Source: JACVRW01 sp963811055
GTDB taxonomy: Bacteria; Actinomycetota; Thermoleophilia; Solirubrobacterales; Thermoleophilaceae
Length of the DNA: 64,000 nt
Direction of reading: 5' to 3'
Assembly: GCA_963811055.1 (NCBI GenBank)
Contig: CAWEPQ010000021.1
Span: 57,816-121,815 of the forward strand
The notes under the pieces are model-generated. The model did not search any database. It had not been told where the DNA came from and saw only the letters and a list, made by a program, of their open reading frames with translations. Every line of letters begins with the position of its first letter. The first letter of the stretch is position 1. Both the position numbers and the translations under genes were made by a program. Positions 52,110 to 62,478 of the stretch are shown here, piece after piece.

Positions 52110-53029
52110 ATGGTCGTACGGCGAGTCGCCGCGCTCGTCGTCCTCCTGTGCGCCGTGCTCGGGTCCGGCTGCGGCGAGCTTGGTGGCGACACGCAGACCT
52201 CCCAGAAAGGCGCCGGTGGTCACCGAGGCGAGCCTCGACCGCTACGAGCCCGGCACGCCCGCACGCGCATTCCTCGAGTGGTTTCGGGCGCTCCAGCTGC
52301 GCCAGTCAGGCGAACTCGCCGACCACTACGTCAAGTCGCTCGGGCTGACGGCGGAGACGCTCGCCCGGCAGCGCGAGGCCGGGGCCTACGCGATCGACCC
52401 GCTGGCGCCTCCGGTGATCGAGCAGGTGAGCGTTAACGGGACGCGGGCGCGGGTGATGGCCCACTTCCGGACCGGCAGGATCTGGCCGAACGGACGCGTG
52501 GACTACCTCGAGAAGCAGGTGGTGCCCTTCGACCTGAGGCTCCAGGACGGGCGCTGGCTCCTGGCCAGCAACGGCTTCCTGGAGCTGGTGGCGAGAGAGG
52601 CCGAGGGGGTGCTCGAGGAGGCCGCGAAGGTGCCCACGGTGAGCCGGCGCCAGGTCGCGCGCTACCCGGCTGGGAGTCCGGAGAGAGCGTTCTTGGAGTG
52701 GTTCGGCGCGCTCCAGCGAAGCGAGGCGCGGAAGGCCGCGCGCTACTACGCCCCGGACCTCGAAGCTCAGCGCCCGCGAGATCGCCCGGCTGCGCAAACG
52801 GGCTTACGGCTTCGACGTGCTCGGCCCGCCGCGGATCGTGCGCGTGGCCAGGCGCGGGAGCGAGGCCACGGTGATTGTCCGGAACAGGACGGTCCTTGAC
52901 GCGGCCAACCCCAAGCTGGGGTACAAGATCAGCGACCCCACGCCGTACCCGCTTCGCAAGGTGGATGGCCGCTGGGTGCTGCCCAAGAACGACTTCCTCG
53001 AGATCCTGGCCCGAGTGCCGGTTAGCTGA
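52110..53029 (+). CDS. Lipoprotein with two tandem NTF2-like repeats; frame broken twice
   Basis: About 305 residues after discounting single-base shifts near 52205 and 52760. The ATG opens a signal peptide ending in a lipobox-type GSGC. Two copies of a domain of about 120 residues follow: each begins with Y-x-x-G-(T/S)-P-x-R-A-F-L-E-W-F and ends with DGRW-x-L...N-x-F-L-E. The plan resembles small NTF2-like (SnoaL/DUF4878-type) sensor or binding domains, here on the outer face of the membrane. No catalytic residues recognised. It starts four bases after rmlD, and the next gene begins on its last base. Confidence 0.62.
52243..53026 (+). repeat. Tandem protein-level repeat (two ~120-residue domains)
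   Basis: Repeat 1 covers about 52243-52599 and repeat 2 about 52663-53026. They share a FLEWF block 9-10 residues in and an NGFLEL/NDFLEI block at the end, with lower identity in between. Confidence 0.55.
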
Positions 53030-54571
53030 TGTCGCGCTTGGATCACTTCGATCGCTTCGATCGCGGTGTGGTGGCCGTGCTGGCGGCCGGGCTGCTCGCC
53101 ACGTGCGCGGTGGTGCTGATCGGCGGCGCGCCGGTGGCCTGGGTGATGCTGGCTCTCTCCGGGGCGATTTGCGTGGCCGCGCTCCTGATCCAGCTCAGGC
53201 AGCGCCGCTTCTTCGACCCGCTCACCGTCGTCGCCGCCGTGGGGCTTCTCTCATTCGTGGCGCGCCCGCTCCAGCTGTTCCTGAACGTCAACGATCTGCT
53301 CAGCTGGCGCTACGAGTCGTCGGACGTCGACCGACTGCTCCGCACCGAGAACCAGGAGACTCGCGCTATTCGTGACGCGCGAGCTTCAGGAGGGCCTCGA
53401 GCCGGCCCTGACGCGTGCCATGGCCGCGGTCACGATCTTCCTCGCGCTCTTCGTGGTCGGGTACCTCCTGCCGTACGGGCGCCGGCTCGGCGCCCGCCTC
53501 GCGCGAGTGGGCGCCGGCATCGGGGTCACCGACGTTCCGGTGGTCGTCGGGGTTTGCATGATCATCGCGTTCGCCGGCCAGGTGGCCGTGCTCATCAAGG
53601 TCGGAGGCCCGTCAGGTGCCGCCAACGCCATGCTCGAGCAGGGGGTCCTCAACGCCGGGCTGGCGCTACCAGATCCTGCTCGGCTTCGGCACGGTGGGCC
53701 TGCTGGTATGGGCTGCTTGGAGCCCGCCGCGCTCAACCCGCGCCAAGGTCGGCTTCGTGGCGGCCACGATCGAGGTGTGCGCCTACTACGCGATCGCCGG
53801 GCACGCGCACGCGAGTCTTCCTGTCCCTGCTCATGGTGGCCGTGGTCACCCACTACCTGTGGCGGCCCTGGCGGCTGAGGGAGGTCTTGGCCGGGCGTGC
53901 TCGTGGTCGTGGTCTTCGCGGCCGGGCTGCTCGGGCGTAAGGCAGGCCACGGAGAGGGAGACCGATCGGCGAGGCGCTCGGGTCTGCGCCGGCCTACATC
54001 GTCGACCCGCGCGGCGTGCTCAACGACATGACCGAGTTCGACGGCGTGTTCACGGCCACCACCGTGATCGGCTCGTCCCACGAGTACCGTCGCCCGGCGC
54101 CGTTCCAGTACGGCGGGGGGATCGTGGACGCTCTCCACTCCTACGTGCCGGGCAGGATCGATTCGGGCAAGCCCGAGGGCGGCGACATCGAGTTCCGGAA
54201 GTTGGTGTGGGGCAACGAGCTCGAGGCAGGGCGGCCATACACGGTCATCGGTGACTTCTGGAACGACTTCGGCTTTCCCGGGCGTGGTGTTGGGGTCGCT
54301 GATCTTCGGCCTGCTGGCGCGGGCGTTGCTCGGCTTGGTCGTCGCCGGGGATCGCGGGCCCTGGGCGCGAGTTCCGCGTTCTCCTCTACTCGCTGGCGCT
54401 CGTGGTCTGTACATGGAGGTGATCACCACGTATTCGGTGGCGCTGGGGTTCATCGTCACGTTCGGGCTCCCGCTGGTGGTGGCGATGTTCCTGATCCGAC
54501 CCGCCAGCGAGCGCGTCCGCCGCCGGCTGACGGCGCTCGCCGGGGGGCAGCAGAAGGCCCCTGCGGCGTGA
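53029..54571 (+). CDS. wzy: Wzy-type oligosaccharide repeat-unit polymerase; many frameshifts
   Basis: A membrane protein of about 510 residues can be rebuilt by shifting frame near 53355, 53658, 53800, 53894, 53934, 53957, 54281, 54370 and 54410. The pieces give about ten helices (e.g. LLATCAVVLIGGA, FLALFVVGYLLPYG, FGTVGLLVWAAW, FLSLLMVAVVTHYL). A large loop with STTVIGSSHEYRR-type sequence and SGKPEGGDIEFRK precedes GDFWNDFGFPG-VVLGSLIFGL, the conserved C-terminal block of O-antigen polysaccharide polymerases. In five of the sites one extra G in CGGC explains the shift. Role: joining lipid-linked repeat units outside the membrane. TGATG junction with the lipoprotein gene. Confidence 0.65.
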
Positions 54572-55764
54572 CCGGGCGGTCGCGGTCCGCCGGGGACCGC
54601 ACCGTGGCCGTGGTGTTCCACGAGCCCGTGGTGGGAGGGGCCTCGAGCGGCTTCCTGAGGATCGTCCCGCTACTGGAGGACAGAGGCTGGCGGTTCGTGT
54701 TCTGGGTGCCGCGGCCCGGCCCGCTCGAACGGGAGCTCGAGGACCGCGGCTACGAGGTGGCCGGCGAGCCGCGCCTGCTGCGCTACAGCCGTGCGGCGCT
54801 GAGCATGCCCCCGGGCGCCGCTCGCGCGACTCGCGAGCGTGCCGGGCTATCTGCGGCGCTTCCGCCGTTGGGTGCAGGCGGCAGAGTCCGGCCCTCGTCC
54901 ACGCGAACTCAGTGATAACGATCCCCGAGGCGGTCACCGCCCGAACCACCGGCGCGCCCGTGCTCCTCTACGTCCACGAGATCGTGTCGGGCGGCACCCG
55001 CGGTGCGGCGGCGGCACGCCTGATCCGAGCCTCGGCGAAGACGGTGGTGACCAACTCCGGCGCGAGCGTGGCCGCGCTGAGGGCGCGAGGCGTGAGCGCC
55101 CGGATGGCGTACTACGGGGTCGAGCTCCCGCCCGTCCGCGACCGCGAGCGGAACGCGGACGACCCGGCTGATCGTCGGCACGCTCGGAACGGTGTCGCAC
55201 CGCAAGGGCAGCGACACCTTCCTGAAGATCGCGGAGCATCTGCGCGAGCGCATGCCCGACGCGGAGTTCCGGATGGTCGGACCGCGCCCCGAGGGCTCCG
55301 AGCGCGCCTGGGCCGACCGGGTGATCGAGGAAGCGCAGGCGAGCGGCGTGAGGTGGGGGGCCACCACCGACGCGTTCCAGGAGCTCCGAGAATGGGACAT
55401 GCTCGTGCTGCCGACGCGGAGCGACGCGTTCGGGCTCGTGATCATCGAGGCGATGGCGGTGGGGCTGCCGGTGGTGGCGAGCCGCGTGGAGGGCCCGGCC
55501 GAGCTCGTGACCCGCGAGACGGGCTGCTCGCGGACGCGGAGGACGTGGCGGGCTTCGCCGCGGCGATTCAGGAGCTGGCCGGGGATCCTGAGGCGCAGTC
55601 GGCGGATGGGGCTAGCCGGTCGCGCCAGGGTCGAGCGGGAGTTCAGTCTCGACGCCCAGGCCGAGGCGGTGCACGCGGCCTATATGGAGGCGGCCGGACC
55701 TAACCGGTCGGTAGCCGGTCTGCGCCAGCTCCGCTGCGGGGAGCTCGAGCCCGCCCGCCGCTGA
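54568..55764 (+). CDS. Family 4 glycosyltransferase (GT-B); several frameshifts
   Basis: About 395 residues when single-base shifts near 54832, 54885, 55157, 55525 and 55592 are corrected. The N-terminal domain has VVFHEPVVGGASSGFLRIV, and the middle YVHEIVSGG. The C-terminal donor domain has GTVSHRKGSDTFL, FRMVGPRPEG, LVLPTRSDAFGLVIIEAMA and GLPVVASRVEGPAELV, the E-x7-E motif of GT4 enzymes. It would add a sugar to a lipid-linked intermediate in the cytoplasm. The GTG start shares bases with the wzy stop (GTGA). The end overlaps the convergent flippase by about 65 bases, perhaps because a further frameshift hides an earlier stop. Confidence 0.7.
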
Positions 55765-57060
55765 CTGCCCGGACTCGCGACGACCCGAGCTGGCGCTCGA
55801 GCACGAGTACCGAGAGCGCGGCCATCACGAACAGCGAGCCCACGTAGGTCCAGGCAGCGCCGGTGTCGCCGCCGGAGCGGGATCAGCACGGCCGACAGAA
55901 CCGCGCACACAGCCAGTCCGAGGAGGCCGATCCCCACGAGGCGGGCCTCGCCGTCGAAGGCCACCACCGCGTACCAGCACACCCCGAGGGTCGCGTAGGC
56001 CGGGATGCCGATGAGCACGATCCGAAGCAGGTCGGCGCCCGCGGCGTAGTCCGAGCCGAAGATCGCGCGCATGATCGGCTCGGCGAGCGGCAGGGCGGCG
56101 AGCGCGACAAGCACGCTCAGCCCCAGCACCGCGAGCAGCACGCGGTGCATCAGCCGGCGCGCCCGCGGGGGGTCGGACTGCGCCAGGTAGGAGATGCCCG
56201 GGAGCAGCGCGAAGCCGGAGCTGATCGCGAGGATGTACACGGCGTCGCCGAATCGCTGGGCCGCGGAGAACAGAGCCACCTCCCGTACCGTGCCGACGTT
56301 GCCGAGCACGGCCAGCGGGATCCGCATCAGGAGCGCCACGGCGATCCCGGCCACGGCGAGCTTGATCCCGATGCGAACGAGTGAGCGCCAGCTCGTGCGT
56401 CGGCGGAACGCCCTCCGGCCGGACCAGGTCCTCGCGGAGGGCCAGGTAGGCGATCACCGCCGACACCAGCTCCTTGGCGGCCAGGATCGCGAGCACGGCG
56501 GTCACGCCCAGGTCGGCGATCGTGACCGCGCTCGCCCCGACGATGAAGACCACGGCGCCGACCGATTGGAGCACCGCCTCGAAGGTGAAGCGCCCGACGG
56601 AGCGCAGCATCGTGGCGGTGAAGTCGAAGAGCCGGTTGAACAGCACGTACGCGGACGGTCACGAGGACCGGCACGAACGAGCTGCCGGGCCCGGCGTCGA
56701 ACGCGCCGAAGACGGGCAGGAGCAGCGCGGCGAGAACGGCGCTCACGGCCACGACGGGCAGCGCCGAGAAGAAGAGGTCCCCCGGCGAGGCGCGGCCGGC
56801 GGACGCGTCCCGGCTCGCCACGAGCGGCACGCCCGTGTCGCTCAGGATCGTGAACGCGGCCGCGAGGACGAGCAGGTACGAGTAGCTCGCGAACTCCTCC
56901 ACGGACAGGAGCCGGGCGGCGAGGACGAGGAAGAAGATCTGGGCGAACTTCGAGAACTCCGCGGGAGACGAGCGTTACGGAGGATCGCGCGATGAGCCGG
57001 CGGTCGGATTGGGCGGCCCGCTCGAGCCGATGCGGACCCCGCGGCGGCGTCGGGCGGCAC
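55700..57060 (-). CDS. wzx: Second Wzx-type polysaccharide flippase; several frameshifts
   Basis: About 450 residues over shifts near 55860, 56395, 56650 and 56965. Pieces from the N-terminus: FSKFAQIFFLVLAARLLSVEEF, GVPLVASRDASAG, LFNRLFDFTATMLRSVGRF, ISSGFALLPGISYLAQ, and a final helix with AAWTYVGSLFVMAALSVLVLE. This matches the polysaccharide-transport family and its usual 12-14 helices. It moves lipid-linked repeat units outward. The start is uncertain (GTG 57060 or later). It lies just downstream of rfbH, so the CDP-sugar-containing unit may be its cargo. Confidence 0.65.
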
Positions 57061-57081
57061 GGCCGCAGGCCGTTCAGCGCG

Positions 57082-58430
57082 TCACCGGTCAGGAACGCGG
57101 CGATCGATTCCGCTATCCAATCGACCATCTCGTCGCTCAGGCCCGGATAGCAGCCCACCCACAGCGAGGCGTCCATGACACGGTCGGCGTTCTCGAGCGG
57201 AGCGGGGATCCGGTGCTCGCGGCCGAGGAAGCCCGGCTGGCGCGTCAGGTTGCCGCCGAGCATCAGCCGGTTGTCGATCTTCCTCTCGAGCAGGAAGCGC
57301 TGAAGGTCGCGCCGGTCGTCGGAGCTGCCGTCGCGGAGGGTGAACGGGTAGCCGAACCAGGACGGGTCGGCCTGCGTCGAGCGCACGTGGGAGCACCAGC
57401 CTGTCCTCGAGCGGCGAGAGCGCCTCCTGGAGGCGGGCGAAGTTGTGCCGGCGCCGGGCGCCGAAGCCCTCGAGCCGGTCGAGCTGCGCCATTCCCAGCG
57501 ACGCCTGCATGTCCGTGACCTTGAAGTTGAAGCCCACGTGCGAGAACACGTACTTGTGGTCGAATCCGGCGGGCAGCTCGCCGAAGCGCCCGTCGAAGCG
57601 CTTGCCGCAGGCGTCGTTCACGCCCGGGGGGCACCAGCAGTCGCGGCCCCACTCGCGCAGCGAGCCGATGGCGCGCAGCCAGGTCGGGATCGTCGGCCAC
57701 CACGGCGCCGCCCTCGCCGGTGGTCATGTGATGCGCGGGGTAGAACGAGAACGTCGCGGCCTGGCCGAAGCTGCCCACGGGCTTGCCGGCGTAGGTGGAG
57801 CCGAGCGCGTCGCAGCAGTCCTCGATGAGCACGAGGTCGTGCTCGCGGCAGAGCTCGGCCACGCCCTCCACGTCGAACGGGTTGCCGAGGCAGTGCGCCA
57901 CGAGGATCGCCCTCGTCCGGTCGCTGATGGCGGCGGCGATCGCGTCCACGGTCGGGTTGAAGGTGTCGAGCTCCACGTCCACGTAGACCGGCACGAGCCC
58001 GTACTGGTAGAGCGGGCCAACGGTCGTCGAGAAGCCGAGCGCGGGCGTGATGACCTCGTCGCCGGCCTGGAGCGGCCGCTCGTGCAGATGCGACGTGGTG
58101 GCCGCGATCGCCAGCAGGTTGGCCTGCGATCCGGAGACCGACGAGGAAGCGTCTGCGAGCGGCCCACCACCTTGCGCGAACGCCTCGGAGAACGCGCGCG
58201 CGAAGCGGCCTTCGGTCAGCCAGCCGTCGAGCGAGGCGTCGGTGAGCGCCTCGAGCTCGGGTGCGCCGATCACGCGGCCGGCCACCGGGCACATTGCTCT
58301 CTCCGGCCACGAACTCGCTCTGCACGAACGCCTGGTCCGCGTAGCGGCGAACGGCGGCCAGTGCCTCCGCCCGGAGGGCGTCGAGGCTTTCCTCGTAGCT
58401 CGCGATGCCGTCGGGGGTCCGGCTTGACAC
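57082..58430 (-). CDS. rfbH: CDP-4-dehydro-6-deoxyglucose 3-dehydrase (E1); several frameshifts
   Basis: About 445 residues, the normal RfbH/AscC length, over shifts near 58305, 57690 and 57385 and near the end. Family blocks in order: SNVPVAGRVIGAPELEAL, ASLDGWLTEGRFA, DEVITPALGFSTTV, AHCLGNPFDVEGVAELC, LIEDCCDALGSTYAG, then SFYPAHHMTTGEGGAV. Here His replaces the usual aminotransferase lysine, the hallmark of this PMP-dependent dehydrase. GRDCWCPPGVN...CGKRF and KVTDMQASLG follow. It removes the C3 hydroxyl on the way to CDP-3,6-dideoxyhexoses and needs a separate reductase. GTG 58430 has TAAAGT exactly seven bases upstream. No rfbF or rfbG seen. Confidence 0.85.
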
Positions 58431-58437
58431 CTCGGCG

Positions 58438-58443
58438 ACTTTA
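58438..58443 (-). promoter_or_regulatory. Probable -10 box (TAAAGT), leaderless GTG at 58430
   Basis: Minus-strand TAAAGT followed by seven bases and GTG. The alternative upstream ATG (58472) would place this box inside the coding region. Confidence 0.5.
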
Positions 58444-58481
58444 GACGAGGTAGTGGGCAGACGCGCCGCCATGAGCCGGCG

Positions 58482-60992
58482 TTATGGACCCTCCCCGATC
58501 TTGGCTCCGGCCGAGGTCTCGAGCGCCGCCGCGCGGTCTCCGGCGACGGCGATTACACGCAGTTTGTCGGGATCGGCGAGCGACGCCGCCTGATCGGTCA
58601 GCGCGCTCGCTAGGAATCCGGATCGCGTGGCCCCCTCGCCGAAGCGCGCGGCGATGTCCGGGCGGTCCACCGAGGGCCTGCTCGCCAGCAGCAAGCCATC
58701 CTCGCTGAACACGAGTATCTGATCGGGCGCCCGCCCGCGCTTCGTGTCCACAGCCCAGCCCGTCACGCTCAGCTGGTTTCCCTGATAGGTCAGGCGGTCG
58801 ACGTACCCGGAGATCCCGTCGCCGGTCAGCGCCACCTCCGTGCCCGTCGGGAGGATCACCACCTCTCGCCCATTCCGCTCCGCGAGCTTCGCCGCGCCGC
58901 CGGATCCCAGGGGGCCAAGGCGTACCTGCACCGCCGGTGTCGTCGAGTGCGAAAACCGTGACGGCGTTGCGCCCAGTCTTGAACGAAGCGGGGGGGACCA
59001 TCGCACCGAAGCGCACCTCGCCGTCAATCTCGTAGCTCTCGGTCACGGCGCCGACGCGCCCGTTAACCGCAATGGCCAGCGACGTCGCGCGGGCGGCGGG
59101 GCCGGTGAGGTGCCCGGTGATGTAGGACGGGACGGCCTCGCCGCGAGGATTCACGGACTGGAACAGCGCTGGTGCGTCGAGCTGGGCGGTGGCATCTGAC
59201 TCGTGCGCCGGCGGGAAAATCTCCCACCGGTCGGTTGAGTACCCCGAGGACGGGGCCGAACTTGAGGAACGACCCCGGACCGGCGGCGCTCACAGCTCCG
59301 ACCTCGCCGGAGATCGCGTCACGCATGCGCTTGAACTCGCCGAATGGCACACGCACATCGCCTCCGGTGAAAGCCGTGACGTCGATCACGTCTCCGTCAC
59401 TGGTTACTCGCTCGCCTGCCGGCAGGCCGTCGGGTTTCCACGGGAGGTCCACGCCGAGCTCGCGGGCGATCGTGGGGACGATGTCGATCGTCTGCGTGTT
59501 CGAATCGTCGGTCCGTCCCCTCTCCTGACCCGGCGCCTTGATGAAGAGCGGCACGTTGGCGATCTCGCCGAAGATGTCCTTGCTGATGTAACGCCGGCTC
59601 AGGCCATGGCGGAAGGCGATCCCGTGGTCTGCAGTCACGACGACGAGCGATCTCTTCCAGAGCCCGGTTTGGCGGAGACGGTCCATCAGCCGGCCGACGA
59701 GGCGGTCCACGAACCCCATCTGCAGTAACTCGCGCTCAAGGTTCTGCCGTACGGGCGCCGGGTCCTCCGTCCAGGTTTCGCCGTCGAGTCCGGGCGCGTC
59801 GTTGTCCCCGCTCACCGGATATCGCTGCCCGGATGGCAGGTAGATCCAGGGATAGTGCGGCACTTGGGAGTGGATGAAGTTGAGCCGCGGTCGCGTGCCC
59901 GGACGACCGACCTCGGCCAGAAACTGCTCAAAGATCCGCTTCCGGTTGAAGAGATGCTGGTCAGGGATGCCGGCGTCTGCGCCTCCCTCCCCGCCACCAC
60001 CGAAGCTCCCGAACGTGCGGTCCACTGCGGGGATCCGATCGTCGAGGTCGTCGGGAGCCAGCTGATGGAGGGAGACCAGGCTGAGGTCCTCAACCAGCGA
60101 CGACAGCCTGCTCCTGGCCGACGCGGTTGTCACGACTGCCGCAGAGATCCTCAGGGCACATCCTGGACACCGACTCACGCACATCCAGGTCGTAGCTCGT
60201 TCCCAGCAGCGTGAACAGGTTGTCCGGATGGTCGGAGAACGTCGGAAGGCTGCCGGGAGCAGAGCGTTTGCCCGTCAGGATGGCCGGCACGGCCTGAGTG
60301 GTCACGTCGGCCACGGTGGTCGCGTTGCGATACCAGGTCGATCTGTCGGCGAGGCGGGCCAGGTGGGGAAAGCGGCTTTTGTCTATATCGCCCGCCCGAT
60401 CGAGGAGGAAGGGATTCGACATCTCGTCGAAGATGACCATGACCACGGGGGTGTCGCCCCCGATCGCGGTGGCGGCAGCTGCGCTTTCGTCCTCTGGAAG
60501 GACCAGATCGGAGACCGGCGAGAAGAGCAGGAAGAGCGCGAGGAACAGCAGCGTGACCGGACTCAGCACCGTGAGCGTCGACCGGACGGCGCCGGGTCCG
60601 GAGGTAGCCGAAGGCTCCAATGGCTCCGAAGAGCGCAGCGACCGCCGCGAGGACGGGTGTGCTGGAGACCGCATCCGCGAGCAGCTGCACTACGAACAGG
60701 GCTACGAGGCCCCCGATGAAGAGCGTGTGGAGCCCCGCCCGCACCCTGGCCCATTGAAGAAGACGGCCTCGATCGCCACGAGTGCCGCCGGCGGCAGGAC
60801 TACGAGCCCGATGGCGAAGAGGACGATGTCGGCGCCGGTGTTTCCGCGGGCCACGAAGAAGGCCGGCTCGTCCGCGAGCACGTCGAACAGCGGCTTGGCG
60901 ATTGCGAACGTCCACAGCACCGCGAGGTGCAGGAACGAGAGGGCGAGTTCCGTTCGCAGAGGCCGCCGAGCGGCGGGAGCTTCAGCGGTCAT
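58482..60992 (-). CDS. Membrane sulfatase/alkaline-phosphatase-fold protein with GWA/RPDVA module; frameshifted
   Basis: About 830 residues over at least five frame shifts (near 60740, 60600, 60120, 59200 and 58930). N-terminal helices (ELALSFLHLAVLWTF and others) are followed by the sulfatase-type domain: VVMVIFDEMS (metal Asp), TTVADVTTQAVPAILTGK (Thr-rich nucleophile region), HSQVPHYPWIYLP, and VVVTADHGIAF (metal His/Asp). This layout resembles LtaS/phosphoethanolamine-transferase-like surface enzymes. The last 110 residues or so (58485-58817) are the module with VTGWA, RPDIA and SGF. ATG 60992 follows TACGAT by eight bases. Likely adds or removes a phosphate-linked group on a surface glycan. 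Confidence 0.68.
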
Positions 60993-61222
60993 GAGCAGGC
61001 ATCGTAGGTCAGCGGATCCTCGCGGAGAGGACAGCACGATCGACCCGCCACCGCGCCCCCAGGTCTCTGTCCTAGCCGCGTGACGCCCTCGCTGAGGAGG
61101 TCGTACCTGTCGAGGTCGTACGCGACCGAGTCCGCCTCCCGGCCGGCGATCGTGGGGCCCCGGGCTCGTCCGGTCGGCTGGATACACCGACCGCGAATCG
61201 CCGATCGGAAACGCTGCGCGTC
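60993..61222 (-). other. Gap between sulfatase-fold and AlgJ-like genes
   Basis: About 230 bases. Minus strand carries the TACGAT promoter at 61001-61006. One minus-strand frame is open across most of the gap and stops on the sulfatase ATG (ATGA), with acidic sequence ADSVAYDLDRYDLLSEG. It could be a shifted continuation of the upstream gene or chance. No RNA gene seen. Confidence 0.25.
61001..61006 (-). promoter_or_regulatory. Probable -10 box (TACGAT) of the sulfatase-fold gene
   Basis: Minus-strand TACGAT lies eight bases before ATG 60992. Confidence 0.42.
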
Positions 61223-62477
61223 TCAGGGCCGCGCCAGGGCGCGCTCCAGGCGGTCGAGGAACTCCGGCCGCAGCAAGCTGCCGTATCGCACTCCCCAAAA
61301 CCCCCGCTCCACATGCTCGTAGACGAGCAACCTGGATCGCTTGATCGCGCGGATCAGCAGCCGCTCGGCCTGGGGGAGCCGGCCCGCGTTCGCGGCGTCC
61401 ACGAGCTGAGGCACGCGGGTGACGTCCGCGAAGTAGGGGACCAGCTTCTCCGCGGAGATGATGGTGAAAGAGCTGCCATGAACGACGGTGGGGTGCGGGT
61501 AGAGGCGAGCCCCGCCGGGCGCCGAGGTCCTGAGCTCGCGCGTGATCAGCCCTCCCGGGAAGAGCGTCCGTTCGGTCTTTCGGGGCTCCGACACTCCCGC
61601 CCGGTCGATCCTCAGGCCGGGCTGGCTAACCGGCTGGGGATCGCCAAGCAGGGTCGTGAGGTCTCCGTTCGTGTTCTGTTGCGCGCCCGGGACGACCTTT
61701 GTGCCGCGCAGGAGCCGCGGGTCGATCGCCTGCGCCACGCCGCGCCCGTACAGGACCTCCCCGATCTGCTTCCAGTGCGAATCCAAGGGTCCATAGATCG
61801 GTACGCCGCTCGCGCCGCCGCCGCGCTTCCAGGAGCGCCTGCATGTCGACGAACCCAGGGAGCGAAATTCGCCGCAGCGCCGCGATCCGAGCCTGGTGCG
61901 CCCGCTCCGCGCATCGCCTGAGCGCGTAGTCATCGGGGATCTCCTCCCGCTCGATGGTGCTCTTGTCAGGAGGCACCACCAGGACGAGCCGGCGGCCAGA
62001 TCTCCGGATGATCGAGTCAAGGCGCCGGACATTTCGCTCGACCGCGGCCATCGACCACTCGGGGTTGCAGGCGCTGGTGAAGTCCTGGGTGAGGTACAGC
62101 CAGCCGTGGTCCCCTCTCACCACCGGGCTCGCCGCCCCGGTCTCTTTGGGTTTCTCAGCGGCCTGGCCGGCGAGCTTGGACGCCTGTCCTACGCCCACGG
62201 GCCCGGTCGCCGCAAGCGTGGAAGGCGCCTCCCCGAACACGTTCTCCGAGAGCCGGGTGTTCAACCGGACGGCGTTGGACCGCAGTGGCAGGTAGTCGGT
62301 GGTCCACTGGGTCAGCACAGGGAAGATGTCCCACCCGCGGTCGAGCGAGGGGAAATCGACCAGCGCGCGGTTCTCGATCGGCTTGGCGCGCTCGCCGGTC
62401 AGCCATGCGAACGCCGGCGCGAAGAAGAAGACCGCGGCCAGCAGGACCAGCACCATGGTTGGGGGTCGGTAGCGCAC
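61223..62477 (-). CDS. AlgJ/AlgX-like acyltransferase-associated protein (SGNH-type); one frameshift
   Basis: About 417 residues, with one frame shift near 61830. An N-terminal signal anchor (LVLLAAVFFFAPAFAW) is followed by the family start TGERAKPIENRAL, then DHGWLYLTQD, VVPPDKSTI, GPLDSHWKQIG (Asp-x-His of the SGNH-like triad) and VVHGSSF (Ser). AlgJ/AlgX proteins take acyl groups passed by an MBOAT partner and put them on exported polysaccharide. The GTG start at 62477 lies directly after the MBOAT stop (tail-to-head gap of one base), so the pair is co-expressed. Confidence 0.8.
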
Positions 62478-62478
62478 G

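Noticed and set aside
53040..53065. Short direct repeat TTCGATCGC
   Set aside because: Encodes an FDRFDR stretch at the start of the polymerase; two copies only, no sign of a regulatory or mobile element.
51000..61900. Programmed frameshifting as the cause of the broken frames
   Set aside because: The shifts are too many, at unrelated places in each gene, and lack slippery heptamers with downstream structures in common; single-base sequence errors explain them better.
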